The notes below the pieces were generated by a model. That model saw nothing but the letters and a program-made list of their open reading frames with translations. It was not told the origin of the DNA and ran no database searches. A DNA stretch of 64,000 nt, taken from assembly GCF_019880205.1 (NCBI RefSeq), contig NZ_CP082292.1, forward strand, positions 3,596,001 to 3,660,000, read 5' to 3'. The position numbers and the translations under genes were made by a program. Position 1 is the stretch's first letter, and the number at the start of each line of letters is the position of its first letter. This DNA is from Pantoea alfalfae (GTDB lineage Bacteria; Pseudomonadota; Gammaproteobacteria; Enterobacterales; Enterobacteriaceae). Shown piece by piece: positions 38,347 to 47,964 of the stretch.

Positions 38347-39162
38347 TTACTTCACGGCCCCTTCGGTGACGCCGCTGATGAACTTGCGCTGGAAAATCAG
38401 GAACACCACGATCAGCGGCATAATCACAATCATCGCGCCCGCCATCAGCACCGGAATGTCGATGGTGTTTTTGTTCTGGAAAAACATCATGCCAATCGGC
38501 AGCGTGCGCAGCTCATCCTTGTTGACCAGAATCAGCGGGATCAGGAACTCATTCCAGGTCCAGATAAACAGCAGCAGCCCCAGCGTTGACAGGGTCGGCC
38601 AGATAGCGGGCACCAGAATGCCCCACAGAATTTTGACCCGCGATGCCCCATCCATCACCGCCGCTTCCACCAGTTCTTTCGGCACCTGCTGAAAAGCACT
38701 GGCGATCATCAGCGTGGTAAAGGGCAGCGACAGGGCAATTTGCGGCAGGATCAGCGCCAGATAGGTGTTGGTCAGCCCCATCCAGCGCAGCTCGTGATAG
38801 AGCGGAATGATAAAGGCTTCACTCGGCAATACCATCCCCAGCGCCAGCATCGCTCCGATGACTTTTTTACCGGGGATTTTCAGCCAGGCGAAACCGAACC
38901 CGGCCAGAATGCCGAGCAGCACGCTGAACAGCACTACCGGAATGACCACCAGTACTGAGTTGAGGAAGTAGACGTTAAAGTGACCCTGCTGCCAGGCGGT
39001 CAGGTAGTTTTTGAAATTCAGCGAGGCGGGCAGCGTGAAAACACCCTGAAACAGCTCCATCTGGGTTTTAAACGAGGTCATCAGCGCCATCAGAAAAGGC
39101 AGAATCGTCATCAGCGCCACGATCCAGATCAGCGCGCGTGAAATCACCGGCGTGCTTCGCAT
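38347..39162 (-). CDS. ABC sugar transporter permease, MalG type
   Basis: This 271-residue inner-membrane protein has six helices and the cytoplasmic EAA loop (EAAVMDGASRVKILWGILVP) that docks the ATPase. It belongs to the CUT1 family. It overlaps the upstream permease in TGATG, so translation is coupled. It is the third gene of the binding protein-MalF-MalG-GH28 operon. Confidence 0.9.
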   Translation of the reverse strand: MRSTPVISRALIWIVALMTILPFLMALMTSFKTQMELFQGVFTLPASLNFKNYLTAWQQGHFNVYFLNSVLVVIPVVLFSVLLGILAGFGFAWLKIPGKKVIGAMLALGMVLPSEAFIIPLYHELRWMGLTNTYLALILPQIALSLPFTTLMIASAFQQVPKELVEAAVMDGASRVKILWGILVPAIWPTLSTLGLLLFIWTWNEFLIPLILVNKDELRTLPIGMMFFQNKNTIDIPVLMAGAMIVIMPLIVVFLIFQRKFISGVTEGAVK

Positions 39163-40034
39163 CAGTAACGCTCCTTTAAGGCCAGGTGGATCAGATAGTT
39201 AATCCCTAAAACAATGATCATGCTGAACACCGCGACCGACGAGGCGTAGCCAAAGTAGTGCAGGTCAAAGCCCTGCTTATACATAAAGATGTTGGTCACC
39301 ATGGTGGAGGTGCCCGGCCCGCCCTGGGTCATCACATAGACCAGGTCAAAGGCTTTCAGGCTGGCGATCACCGTCAGCAGCAGGGCAATCCGCAGTTCGG
39401 GCCGCAGGCCAGGCAGCGTGATGCGCATAAACTTCTGGCGACGTGACGAGCCATCCAGATCGGCGGCTTCCAGCAGTGATGGGTCCATACGCTGCAGGCC
39501 CGCCATAAACAGCACCAGACAGAAGCCAAAAAAGTACCAGGTGGCGACCAGCCCCACGGCGGGCAGCGCCCAGGTAAAATCACCCAGCCAGGAGAGCGCC
39601 AGCTGTGGCAGCCCAATCGCGCGTAATATCTGGTCGATCGGCCCGAAGGCCGGATTATAAAGCCAGCGCCACACCACGCCCAATACCGCCATCGGCATAA
39701 TGTAGGGCAGGAAAAAGAGAATGCGCAGCACGCTGCGTTCGTTGTTGTTGCGCGTGTCATAGAGAAAGCTGCAAAGCAGCAGGCCGACGCCAATCGGCAA
39801 CAGGGTATAGAACAGCATCAGGATGGCGTTGTTGCCCAGCGCAATCCAGAAGACCGGATCGCTGAACATCCGCAGGTAGTTACTGATGCCACTAAACACC
39901 GGCAGCGAGGTGCCGTCCCATTCAGTAAAACTGATACCCAGTGAGGCCAGCAGCGGGAACAGCAGAAACACCGCATAGACCAGCACCGCAGGCAGAACAT
40001 AGAGAAAATTACGCCAGCCGCTTAAATTCAACAT
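39162..40034 (-). CDS. ABC sugar transporter permease, MalF type
   Basis: This 290-residue CUT1 permease has six helices and an EAA loop (EAADLDGSSRRQKFMRITLP). It is second in the operon, 57 bases after the binding-protein gene. Together with the MalG-type permease and the ATPase at 42586 it makes a complete importer. Confidence 0.9.
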   Translation of the reverse strand: MLNLSGWRNFLYVLPAVLVYAVFLLFPLLASLGISFTEWDGTSLPVFSGISNYLRMFSDPVFWIALGNNAILMLFYTLLPIGVGLLLCSFLYDTRNNNERSVLRILFFLPYIMPMAVLGVVWRWLYNPAFGPIDQILRAIGLPQLALSWLGDFTWALPAVGLVATWYFFGFCLVLFMAGLQRMDPSLLEAADLDGSSRRQKFMRITLPGLRPELRIALLLTVIASLKAFDLVYVMTQGGPGTSTMVTNIFMYKQGFDLHYFGYASSVAVFSMIIVLGINYLIHLALKERY

Positions 40035-40091
40035 AACCCTACTCGTGGTTCAGAACGATGCTCAGGCCCGGCTGTGCGCCGGGCCTCCGGC

Positions 40092-41423
40092 TTAATGCTT
40101 CAGGGTTTTCAGGTAACGCTGATAGTTATTATCAAAATTGGCCACCATCTGATCGGCAGTCTGACGACCCGCCAGCAGCAGCTGGACGTTCTGATTCAGC
40201 TCGGCATTCATGGTCGGCGTGGCCCAGTCCACATAGTGGCCTAAACCGTCATAGTCGTTGAGCGTCAGCCAGACCTGATACGCCTCCGCCAGCAGCGGAT
40301 TGTCCGCCGGCATTTTGGCCGCCTTGTTAGTACTGGCCGGCAGGAAGCCCACTTTCAGCCAGCGGTTCGCCATAGCATCCGAGACCATATAGTTGATGAA
40401 CTTCGCCGCGCCCTCCTGCTGATCTTTGCCTTTGGCGGTGCTGGTAATCGAGAACGCCAGATCGGTCCCGCCCACCATCAGCGGCTGTTTCACGCCTTCA
40501 CCGGCAGGCATTGCGGCAAAGTGAATATCCTTGTTGTCTTTAAACTGGCCGAGATACCAGGTGCCACTGACGAGGAACGCGGCCTGGCCGTTCTGGAACA
40601 GCGTCGCCGCATCGTCGTGACCAATGCCCTGGAAGCCAGGGAAGAAGTACCCTTTGTCGGTCCAGCTCTTCATCATGGTGGCGGCATTGACCAGCTTGCT
40701 GTCTTTGAAGGTACCGCCCACATCGTAAATCAGATTATCCAGCGTCTTGCGGTCGTGGCTCTCAATCTGCGCCTGCCACAGGGTGCTGAGCAGCTGCTGG
40801 CCCATGTTGCCATCGAGCAGGCCCAGCATCATCGGTGCGGTGCCCTGCTGTTTCAGCTTCGCCATGGCACTTTCCAGCTCGGCCAGCGTTTTCGGTACCG
40901 CAATGCCCGCTTTATCCAGCAGCGCTTTGTTGTAATAGAGACCGACCATTTCGCCCAGACTGGCGACGCCGTAAAGCTTGCCGCTGCCGAACTCGCCACT
41001 GTCTGACCAGCGATTACGTTTCAGAATCGAGTCCGGGAAGCGCGTGGTCCAGCCGTAGCTGGCGGCATAGCCGTCGAGTGGCAGCAGCAGCTTATCTTTA
41101 ACCAGCGACCCCATATCACCGCCGCCCTGATTGACCTGGGCGATCTGTGGGCCATCACCGGCAGTCAGTGCCAGCTTCAGCGGAATGCGGGTATCTTCAA
41201 AAGAGTGAACTGAGCGGTTAATCACGATGCCGGGATTCTGCTGGGAGAACTCTTTAATCCCTTCATCCACCGCGGCAGTCTGCTCCGGGTAGTTGTAGAT
41301 ATCCCACTCATTCAGAGTAACAGCGGCGTGAGCGGCATGAGAAACGCTGCCCGCCAGCAGGCCTGCTGCCAGCAGCCGACCCACATTGCGAATTCGGAAC
41401 GAACGAACGGAGGAAACAGACAT
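40092..41423 (-). CDS. Sugar ABC transporter substrate-binding protein
   Basis: This 443-residue CUT1 binding protein has a signal peptide (an RR start and [19 protein letters not shown]) and family segments [49 protein letters not shown] and [16 protein letters not shown]. The ATG at 41423 has AAGGTGAG upstream. It is first in the importer operon. Substrate is unknown; relatives bind oligosaccharides. Confidence 0.9.
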   Translation of the reverse strand: MSVSSVRSFRIRNVGRLLAAGLLAGSVSHAAHAAVTLNEWDIYNYPEQTAAVDEGIKEFSQQNPGIVINRSVHSFEDTRIPLKLALTAGDGPQIAQVNQGGGDMGSLVKDKLLLPLDGYAASYGWTTRFPDSILKRNRWSDSGEFGSGKLYGVASLGEMVGLYYNKALLDKAGIAVPKTLAELESAMAKLKQQGTAPMMLGLLDGNMGQQLLSTLWQAQIESHDRKTLDNLIYDVGGTFKDSKLVNAATMMKSWTDKGYFFPGFQGIGHDDAATLFQNGQAAFLVSGTWYLGQFKDNKDIHFAAMPAGEGVKQPLMVGGTDLAFSITSTAKGKDQQEGAAKFINYMVSDAMANRWLKVGFLPASTNKAAKMPADNPLLAEAYQVWLTLNDYDGLGHYVDWATPTMNAELNQNVQLLLAGRQTADQMVANFDNNYQRYLKTLKH

Positions 41424-41973
41424 TATGCTCACCTTCTTCAGACCAGGATCGGCATCCTTTCATCTCACCGCCTGACATCCTGCAGGCTGCAGCCGCACAC
41501 AAACGCACTCACCCATACTTACTTTAATAGAAAAATAAAGTCAAACAGCCTGCAGTGGGAATTGCAACGCTGTGAGCACGCGCAAATAAACAGCGACATG
41601 GCGTGAAATTCAGCACACCGCGCTGGCTTTCAGACGATTAACCCTGGCGGCACGTCGCCAGTCACGTTTTCAATAGCAGGAGATACCAGTACAATAATCG
41701 CAAAATAACGTCCTGATAAAACATATGAAAATCCTATCACGCTCACACTTTTCCCTTCCGGACGGCCTTAAAACGCTGGCCAGCCGCGGCGCTCCTGACG
41801 TGTTGGCGATCACAGTTGTGCATCCTGACGCCGCTAAACATTGCCGAACCGCCTGCGTTAGTGCGATAAGGTAATTATTCTATCTTGAAAACTAAGTCCA
41901 CTTTCATTAACGTAACTTTCATCTGCGGATCTGTTCAATCCCTGACCGGTTCCCTCACTCACGAGAATTCACC
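41424..41973. promoter_or_regulatory. Divergent promoter region of the sugar importer
   Basis: These 550 bases separate the importer operon from the GNAT/ATPase operon. Upstream of the binding-protein gene, actttaatagaaaaataaag (41521-41540) has ACTTTA/TAAAGT arms at its ends and could be a regulator site. No gene is visible; short frames here have no ribosome site. Confidence 0.45.
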
Positions 41974-42573
41974 ATGGCGAATCAAAGTGTCATTCGTCCG
42001 GCCACGCCGGCGGACTACCCGGCGCTCTACCGCATCTGCCTGGAAACAGCCGATGCAGGCAGCGATGCCCGCGCGCTCTACTCCGATCCCGACTATCCCG
42101 GCCAGCGTTTTGCCGTGCCCTATGCGCGCTTCGCGCCTGACTTTGCTTTTGTGCTGGAGCGGGACGGTGAGGTGCAGGGTTATGTCGTCGCCGCGCCCGA
42201 TACCCGCGCGTTTGAAGCACAGCTTCAGGCCGAATGGTGGCCGCAGCTGCAGGATAAGTATCGTGATCGCAGCGCCAGCGCCCCGCTCGACAGCAAAGTG
42301 CTCGACGCAATACGTCATCCCGACCAGGCTGCTGACACGCTGGTGACGCAGTGGCCCGCGCATCTGCATATCAACCTCCTGCCGGCGGCGCAGAAAGGCG
42401 GCTGGGGTCGCCGGATGATTGAGCATGAGCTGGCGGCGTTGCGGGCGGCGGGCGTCAGCGGTGTCCATCTTGGCGTCAGCCTGCAGAACGAGCAGGTCTG
42501 TGCCTTCTATGCGCGCATGGGGTTTACCCCTATCCTGCGCAGCAATGCCATCTACATGGGCCAGTTACTCTGA
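41974..42573 (+). CDS. GNAT acetyltransferase related to the O-GlcNAcase HAT-like domain
   Basis: This 199-residue GNAT has acetyl-CoA-binding motif QKGGWGRRMIEHELAALRAAG and the segments DPDYPGQRFAVPYARF, AFVLERDGEVQGYVVAA, WWPQLQDKY, and PAHLHINLLPAAQKGG. That pattern matches the HAT-like C-terminal domain of O-GlcNAcases and its free-standing bacterial relatives. It precedes the importer ATPase by 12 bases, so it belongs to the sugar locus. It may acetylate an amino sugar or a protein; that is inference. Confidence 0.78.
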   Translation: MANQSVIRPATPADYPALYRICLETADAGSDARALYSDPDYPGQRFAVPYARFAPDFAFVLERDGEVQGYVVAAPDTRAFEAQLQAEWWPQLQDKYRDRSASAPLDSKVLDAIRHPDQAADTLVTQWPAHLHINLLPAAQKGGWGRRMIEHELAALRAAGVSGVHLGVSLQNEQVCAFYARMGFTPILRSNAIYMGQLL

Positions 42574-42585
42574 GTGAGGTAGCCG

Positions 42586-43677
42586 ATGACCAGCCTGCGC
42601 TTGCAGAATGTGAAGAAGTCGTATGAACACGTTAATGTCATTCATGGCATCGACCTGACGATTAACAGCGGTGAATTTGTGGTGTTTGTCGGGCCATCCG
42701 GCTGCGGCAAATCGACGCTGCTGCGGATGATCGCCGGGCTGGAGGAGATCAGCAGCGGACAGTTGCTGATTGAGGAGCAGGACATGACGCAGCAGCCCGC
42801 CACCGAGCGTGGCATCGCGATGGTGTTCCAGTCTTATGCGCTCTACCCCAACATGACGGTGCGCGGCAATCTGGCCTATCCGCTGGAGGTGATGAAAAAG
42901 TCCAGAGCGGAGATCAACGAGGCGATCACTCAGACGGCAGCCCGTCTGCATCTCACCGAACTGCTTGATCGCCTGCCGCGTGCGCTCTCTGGCGGACAAC
43001 GGCAGCGTGTGGCGATAGGCCGGGCGATTATTCGTCATCCGCGTATCTTCCTGTTCGATGAACCGCTCTCTAACCTTGATGCTGAACTGCGCCTGCAGAT
43101 GCGCATTGAGATCGCCCGGCTGCACGCCTCGCTCGGTAACACGATGATTTATGTGACCCACGATCAACTGGAGGCGATGACGCTGGCTGACCGCATTGTG
43201 GTGCTGCGTCAGGGCCGCATTGAGCAGGTCGGCGCACCGCTGACGCTCTATCACGATCCGGATAATCTGTTTGTCGCTGGCTTTATCGGCTCACCGAAAA
43301 TGAACTTCCTGCGGGCGGAAATCAGCGCCACCGGCGAGGGTGAAGTGCAACTGCGGGTGCCGGAACTGAAAATTGAGGGCCTGGTGCTGAAAATCGCCGC
43401 AGACTGTCGTGAGGGCCAGACCGTGACGCTGGGCATTCGTCCTGAGCATTTCCAGCCCGCCGCGCAGACGCCGGACGCACTGCGCTTCCACGGCGAGCTG
43501 GCCTATGGCGAGATGCTGGGCCACACCAACTATCTCTACCTGGATATCGGGCGCGAGCAGATGCTGGTGGTGGAAGAGCGCGAAGCAACCACGCGCGATA
43601 TGGGCACACAGGTAGAACTGGGCTTTTCTGCCGCGCATTGCCTGCTGTTTGATGAGCAGGGATTGCGCCTGCGCTAA
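42586..43677 (+). CDS. ABC sugar importer ATPase, MalK/UgpC type
   Basis: This 363-residue ATPase has Walker [10 protein letters not shown], signature [14 protein letters not shown], Walker [13 protein letters not shown] and H-loop [17 protein letters not shown]-terminal MalK-type regulatory OB-fold domain (about 240-363) follows. It completes the importer whose permeases and binding protein are on the opposite strand. A hairpin (gggcgccgaagcgccc) at 43699 follows as terminator and also forms the end of the repeat element at 43692. Confidence 0.95.
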   Translation: MTSLRLQNVKKSYEHVNVIHGIDLTINSGEFVVFVGPSGCGKSTLLRMIAGLEEISSGQLLIEEQDMTQQPATERGIAMVFQSYALYPNMTVRGNLAYPLEVMKKSRAEINEAITQTAARLHLTELLDRLPRALSGGQRQRVAIGRAIIRHPRIFLFDEPLSNLDAELRLQMRIEIARLHASLGNTMIYVTHDQLEAMTLADRIVVLRQGRIEQVGAPLTLYHDPDNLFVAGFIGSPKMNFLRAEISATGEGEVQLRVPELKIEGLVLKIAADCREGQTVTLGIRPEHFQPAAQTPDALRFHGELAYGEMLGHTNYLYLDIGREQMLVVEEREATTRDMGTQVELGFSAAHCLLFDEQGLRLR

Positions 43678-43691
43678 GGCAAACGCGGAAA

Positions 43692-44030
43692 TAAAAACGG
43701 GCGCCGAAGCGCCCGTGAGATTGTTGACAAAGTCCAGCTCGATAGCGGTAAGACCGAGCCTGCGAAGGGAACACGGTCAGATCGGAAAGACGCAAAAACC
43801 GCCATCCATGGCATGCCCGGCCCGCGCGATTACGCACCTCATCCCTGAGGTGCGCCCGTAACCGGGCCAACGCGTTGCGTTGTTCAAAAACGCCTGGCGT
43901 TTTTGTCCCTGCCGCGGGACGCTTTCCTCCTCTGACCGTGCTCCCTGCGCATTGCGCTTATTCATGGCTGCCAGACTCACCCTGACTTGGGTTTGTCAGC
44001 AGTCTGGCGGGCGCTTAGCGCCCGTTTTTA
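43692..44030. repeat. 339-bp element with inverted ends (MITE-like)
   Basis: The left end (43692-43731) and right end (43992-44030) are reverse complements with about 34 of 39 bases matching. Each end contains its own small GC-rich palindrome (gggcgc...gcgccc). Inside lie more palindromes (gcacctcatccctgaggtgc; aaacgcctggcgttttt). No transposase is coded. It fits a non-autonomous mobile repeat or a repeated intergenic element. Its palindromic ends also serve as terminators for both flanking convergent genes. Confidence 0.65.
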
Positions 44031-44043
44031 TTCCAGGGATAAC

Positions 44044-45162
44044 TCAGGTGACCGGCTCTTCATCGGCCTGCGCCGCCAGCAGATCCAGCAGCCGGTTGAC
44101 GGCAAAACCCGCCGCGCCCAGCGCCCACATCCGGTTCGATTCCGTCAGGAACTGCAACGGCGTCATGTGCGGCGTCAGTTTGAGCCGGTATGCATGGAAG
44201 CTCTGAGTGATGTGATCGAGCAGAATGCGTGATGCCATGTGCGGCTCCATCGCCAGATAAACCACGTCCGGATCGTAGGCCACTGACAGGTTCGCCAGCG
44301 AAATCCCCAGCTCGCGCCCTGCCTCTTCCAGCACCGCCAGCACCTCGGGCGTTGGTCGCTGATCCAGCGCCTGCAACGTAAGGCCCTCCATCGGTTCCTG
44401 CTCCGCCAGCCGCTGCAGAATGGCGCGCGATGAGGCGACATCTTCCAGCAGGCGCAGCGAGCCATCACCCACCAGCCCGTTGCCGATCTCGCCTGCCTTG
44501 CCATGACGACCGCGATAGAGCTGACGATTCAGGATGATGCCTGCACCGATCCCTTTACCGTAGGTGGCGATTACCGCTGACTGGGCATTACCGAGCTGCC
44601 CAAACACCAGCGCCGCCATCGCCATCGCGTTGGCGTCGTTCTCGATAAAGACCGGCAGCGAGAAACGCTCTTCCAGCAGACGTGCAATCGGGACATTATC
44701 CCAGTCGAGCACTTTGGAGCGGATGCAGTAGCCGTTTTCAGCATCAACCAGGCCCGACAGCGCCAGGCCAATCGCCCCGACCCGCTTCTCCTCGACACCT
44801 CGCAGGAACTTCGCCAGCGCATCGCCGAGCTGGCGCGGTGTCAGCGTGCCTTTCGGCATCTGCTGCTCGCCCAGCAGATTGCCGCTGAGATCGGTCATGA
44901 CGATCAGGTTGCGTTCTGCATTGAGCTGAATGCCAATCACGCTGGCGCGATCGGGATTGAGTCCCAGCAGCGTTTTTGGCCGTCCCATCGACACGCGACG
45001 CAGCCCCAGCTCCTGCACAATCTCCTGTGCCAGCAGCCGATTAGTCGCCTGCGACACGGTCGACATGCTCAGTCCGCTACGGACTTTCAGGTCTGACTGG
45101 CTGATCGGCGCATTTTCAACAATCAACCGCAGAATGCGCGCGGTTACGTTGGGAGCGGTCAT
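44044..45162 (-). CDS. ROK-family transcriptional regulator
   Basis: This 372-residue protein has an N-terminal winged helix-turn-helix (ISQSDLKVRSGLSMSTVSQATNRL) and a ROK sugar-kinase-like domain (FIENDANAMAMAALVFG, GKGIGAGIILNRQLYRG, GEIGNGLVG). The CxCGxxGCxE zinc site found in Mlc, NagC and most ROK proteins is missing, replaced by SLRLLEDVASSRAIL. It is probably the local repressor of the sugar locus. It is cotranscribed with the kinase upstream of it (41 bases apart). Confidence 0.88.
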   Translation of the reverse strand: MTAPNVTARILRLIVENAPISQSDLKVRSGLSMSTVSQATNRLLAQEIVQELGLRRVSMGRPKTLLGLNPDRASVIGIQLNAERNLIVMTDLSGNLLGEQQMPKGTLTPRQLGDALAKFLRGVEEKRVGAIGLALSGLVDAENGYCIRSKVLDWDNVPIARLLEERFSLPVFIENDANAMAMAALVFGQLGNAQSAVIATYGKGIGAGIILNRQLYRGRHGKAGEIGNGLVGDGSLRLLEDVASSRAILQRLAEQEPMEGLTLQALDQRPTPEVLAVLEEAGRELGISLANLSVAYDPDVVYLAMEPHMASRILLDHITQSFHAYRLKLTPHMTPLQFLTESNRMWALGAAGFAVNRLLDLLAAQADEEPVT

Positions 45163-45202
45163 AAATTCCTCGGGTTATCTGGCAGAAGAGGTTCAGCCAG
45201 TT

Positions 45203-46087
45203 TCAGATCGGGTATCGGACAGGCGTCAGCTGCTGCGCCAGTATCAGCGCCCCGCTCAGGGCATCGCCCTGCGGCGTGACCAGCCGGGCCTGAATATCGT
45301 CATCCAGCCAGCGCTGTATTGGCGTCGCCACGCCCCCCATCAGCGCCACCCGTCCGCTGCTCAACGCAATCAGACGGCAGACCATCAGACCGATATCTGC
45401 TGCGGTCTGATGCAGCAGATCCTGAGCGTGACCATCGCCCGCGTCGGCGGCCGCAAAAACCTGTGGCACCACGCGTGCCCAGTCAGCAGGCGTCGCTGAG
45501 CGCGTCCAGAGCAGCATCGTTTCCGGGCTGTCACTGAATTGCGCCATCAACTGCCGGGTAAAGGCAGTCGGCATAATAATTGACTCATGGGCCAGCAGCG
45601 CCAGACGCAGCGCACGACGGCCCAGTTCTGCGCCCGAGCCCTGGTCAGACAGGGCAAAGCCCCAGCCGCCAAGCAGCGTAAAGCGTTCGCCATCCCAGGC
45701 CGCGCCCTGACTACCTGTGCCGATGATAAAGACAGCGCCAGGAGCGCCACCATGCGCACCCGCACAGGCGATCTCCACATCGCTGACCACCTGTAACGCC
45801 GCGCAGGCGGGCTGCCAGCTGGCGAGCCGCGCCTGCACCGAGGCGACATTCGCACCCGCTAATCCGGCCACCAGCGCGGTCTGCGTTAGCGCCTCCGGGG
45901 CTAATCCCGCCTGTGACAATACCCGGTCAATCAGTTGTCCGACACAGGTCAGCGCCGCGTCATAGTCTGACCAGACGTTGGCTGGCCCGCCAGTGGCTTC
46001 CGCCAGCACGTGGCCCTGCAGGTCGGTTAACCGCGCGCGACACTGTGTACCGCCGCCATCAATGCCAAGAAGATAGTGTGGTTGCAC
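45203..46087 (-). CDS. BadF/BadG-type sugar kinase (N-acetylglucosamine kinase-like)
   Basis: This 294-residue ASKHA-fold kinase has the phosphate-1 motif LLGIDGGGTQCRARLTD, GLAGANVASVQ, IIGTGSQGAA and the late adenosine motif ALMGGVA. Members phosphorylate GlcNAc or glucosamine. I used the GTG at 46087 because GGAAGGAAG lies six bases upstream, giving a normal N-terminus; the longer frame is mostly hydrophobic noise. It is cotranscribed with the ROK regulator. Together with the GNAT it suggests an amino-sugar substrate. Confidence 0.85.
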   Translation of the reverse strand: MQPHYLLGIDGGGTQCRARLTDLQGHVLAEATGGPANVWSDYDAALTCVGQLIDRVLSQAGLAPEALTQTALVAGLAGANVASVQARLASWQPACAALQVVSDVEIACAGAHGGAPGAVFIIGTGSQGAAWDGERFTLLGGWGFALSDQGSGAELGRRALRLALLAHESIIMPTAFTRQLMAQFSDSPETMLLWTRSATPADWARVVPQVFAAADAGDGHAQDLLHQTAADIGLMVCRLIALSSGRVALMGGVATPIQRWLDDDIQARLVTPQGDALSGALILAQQLTPVRYPI

Positions 46088-46249
46088 GCGCTTCCTTCCC
46101 GATTTTGGGTTATAGCCATAATGAGCGAACGATAGGATAAAAAAACTTAAATCGCAATAACAAATAAATATGGTAAAAATATATCGACACTTTTTGTTTA
46201 ATTTACATGATGATAACAAAAAAACCCTCGCAAAACGCGCAGTGCGTTA

Positions 46250-46276
46250 TTGACATTAGTTTTTCTGTCGTAATAA
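46250..46276 (+). promoter_or_regulatory. Putative promoter of the Gfo/Idh gene
   Basis: TTGACA at 46250 and TAATAA at 46271 are separated by 15 bases, a little short of the ideal spacing. The region between the kinase and the dehydrogenase (269 bases) is AT-rich and divergent. Confidence 0.4.
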
Positions 46277-46356
46277 GTTGGTGGTCAGATTATCAACAGG
46301 CGCGCCCGATCACAGGCGGGCTATGCATCATGCGATTTCAGGAGCAGGGGTTTAAC

Positions 46357-47514
46357 ATGAAAGTAGGCATTATCGGTCTCGGCTTTCGACTGTCCCACGT
46401 GATCAAAGAGTTCAGCAAAGCCGACGACGCCTTCTCGGTAGTGGGTTATTACGATCCGGCACCCGCCGGACTGCCTAATCTGCACAGCTTTGGTATCGCG
46501 CCCGGCCAGGCCTTTGCGTCCATCGACGCGCTGCTGGAGCACGGCGGAATGGATGTGGTGCTGGTGGGCTCTCCCAACTTTCTGCATCTGGAGCATGTGG
46601 GTCAGGCGCTGGCAGCGGGTTACACGGTGTTTACCGAAAAGCCGGTGGTGATCAATGAAGAGCAGACCATGGAGATGGCGAAGCTGGTGCGTCAGTATGG
46701 CGAAGCGCGCATTCTGGTCGGCCTGGTGCTGCGCTACTCCCCGCTCTATCACGATCTGCTGGCGGCACGCGATGCGGGCCAGTTGGGTGAGATCACCTCG
46801 ATTGAGGCGACAGAACATATCAAGCCTTATCACGGCGCATTCTTTCAGCGCGACTGGCGGCGTCTGGAGAAGTATGCCGGTCCGTACATTCTGGAGAAGT
46901 GCTGCCACGATATCGACCTCTATCAGGGCCTGTTGCAGGAGCGTCCGATCCGCGTCGCCAGCTTTGGTGGCCGGAAATCCTTTACCCCGGCGCATGCACC
47001 ACAGGGAGCGATCACCGCTGAGTCAGAGCTTTATCACGTGAAGCCTAGTGGCTGGTCGAGCACCGATGCGGTCTTCGACAGCGACGCCGATATTGTTGAC
47101 TACCAGACCGCCCTGATTGAGTACGAAGGCGGCGCGACGCTGGCTTTCCATGCCAACCTGAACGTTCCGGATGAGTTCCGCCGTTTCTGTGTGATGGGCA
47201 CGGACGGCATGGCAGAAGGCGACTTTGTACGAAACTACTTCCGCGTACATAACGCGCGCAGCGGTGAAAAAGAGGTCGATACCGCCTACAGCGGCAATGC
47301 GTATGACGGTCACTACGGCGCAGATGCGCTGATGGCAGAAGAGATTGTTAAACATATTAAACAGGGAACACCGCTGAAAGTTTCAGTGGTGGACGCGCTG
47401 GAAGCGGGCCTCACCGCCATAAAAATCGATGAGGCGCGCAAAACCCGCAGCGTTGTGGACATGCGTGAAAGCTGGCTAACATTTGACGCCAACCTGGGAA
47501 AAACCGGGACCTGA
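46357..47514 (+). CDS. Gfo/Idh/MocA-family dehydrogenase
   Basis: This 385-residue protein starts MKVGIIGLGFRLSHVIKEF, with the Rossmann motif at the N-terminus, the catalytic-lysine motif FTEKPVVI near 95, and KCCHDIDLYQGLL with the conserved His/Asp pair. It is divergent from the kinase/ROK genes and so part of the sugar locus. AGGAGCAGGGG precedes the ATG at 46357; an upstream in-frame ATG lacks a site. Substrate unknown. Confidence 0.86.
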   Translation: MKVGIIGLGFRLSHVIKEFSKADDAFSVVGYYDPAPAGLPNLHSFGIAPGQAFASIDALLEHGGMDVVLVGSPNFLHLEHVGQALAAGYTVFTEKPVVINEEQTMEMAKLVRQYGEARILVGLVLRYSPLYHDLLAARDAGQLGEITSIEATEHIKPYHGAFFQRDWRRLEKYAGPYILEKCCHDIDLYQGLLQERPIRVASFGGRKSFTPAHAPQGAITAESELYHVKPSGWSSTDAVFDSDADIVDYQTALIEYEGGATLAFHANLNVPDEFRRFCVMGTDGMAEGDFVRNYFRVHNARSGEKEVDTAYSGNAYDGHYGADALMAEEIVKHIKQGTPLKVSVVDALEAGLTAIKIDEARKTRSVVDMRESWLTFDANLGKTGT

Positions 47515-47964
47515 TGGGCCCATCCTGCGGGTCAGACACCCCCTCTGACTCCGGGTTTTGAATGGCAGTATGACTGGTAACTTCCTGTACTGGCCTTCGG
47601 GCCAGTGACATTATTGATGGTGAGCGCCACCGTAATAACTCTGCCCAACGCTCAGCCAACGTCTTTTCCCTTCTCTCCAGCCTGAGGCTACTTGCATTCT
47701 TAAAGCGATGGGGACATACGCCTGCGCGCAATTCAACAACCGCACAATTCCCTCCAGTGACCCAATCATCTTCACCTACCTGCTCCACAGCCTGAGGCGA
47801 CGATCAGACTCAAAGCGATGGGAGCATACGCCTGTAGCAGAGCATAGCGGGCCAGGGATGGCGTCTTTTGCGTCTTTGCGAAAGGCGTATGTTCCCTGAG
47901 CGTGCACCGCAGTCCATAACCGCACAAATCCCCTCAGCCAATCCAACCAGCCCCGACGCCAGTC
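47515..47964. repeat. Noncoding region with diverged 47-bp direct repeats
   Basis: 47678-47724 and 47788-47834 match at 38 of 47 positions. A shorter inverted copy of their end (aggcgtatgttccct) lies at 47883, and the string ccgcacaa followed by tccc occurs twice (about 47740, 47920). A hairpin (actggcc ttc ggccagt, about 47589-47606) may end the dehydrogenase transcript. No convincing gene is present. Confidence 0.6.

Noticed and set aside
37605..38369. Plus-strand frame of 254 codons over the GH28 gene
   Set aside because: It is antisense to a gene with clear family motifs and has none of its own.
47515..47964. CRISPR array
   Set aside because: Only two diverged direct copies with no regular spacers are present, and no cas gene is in the window.
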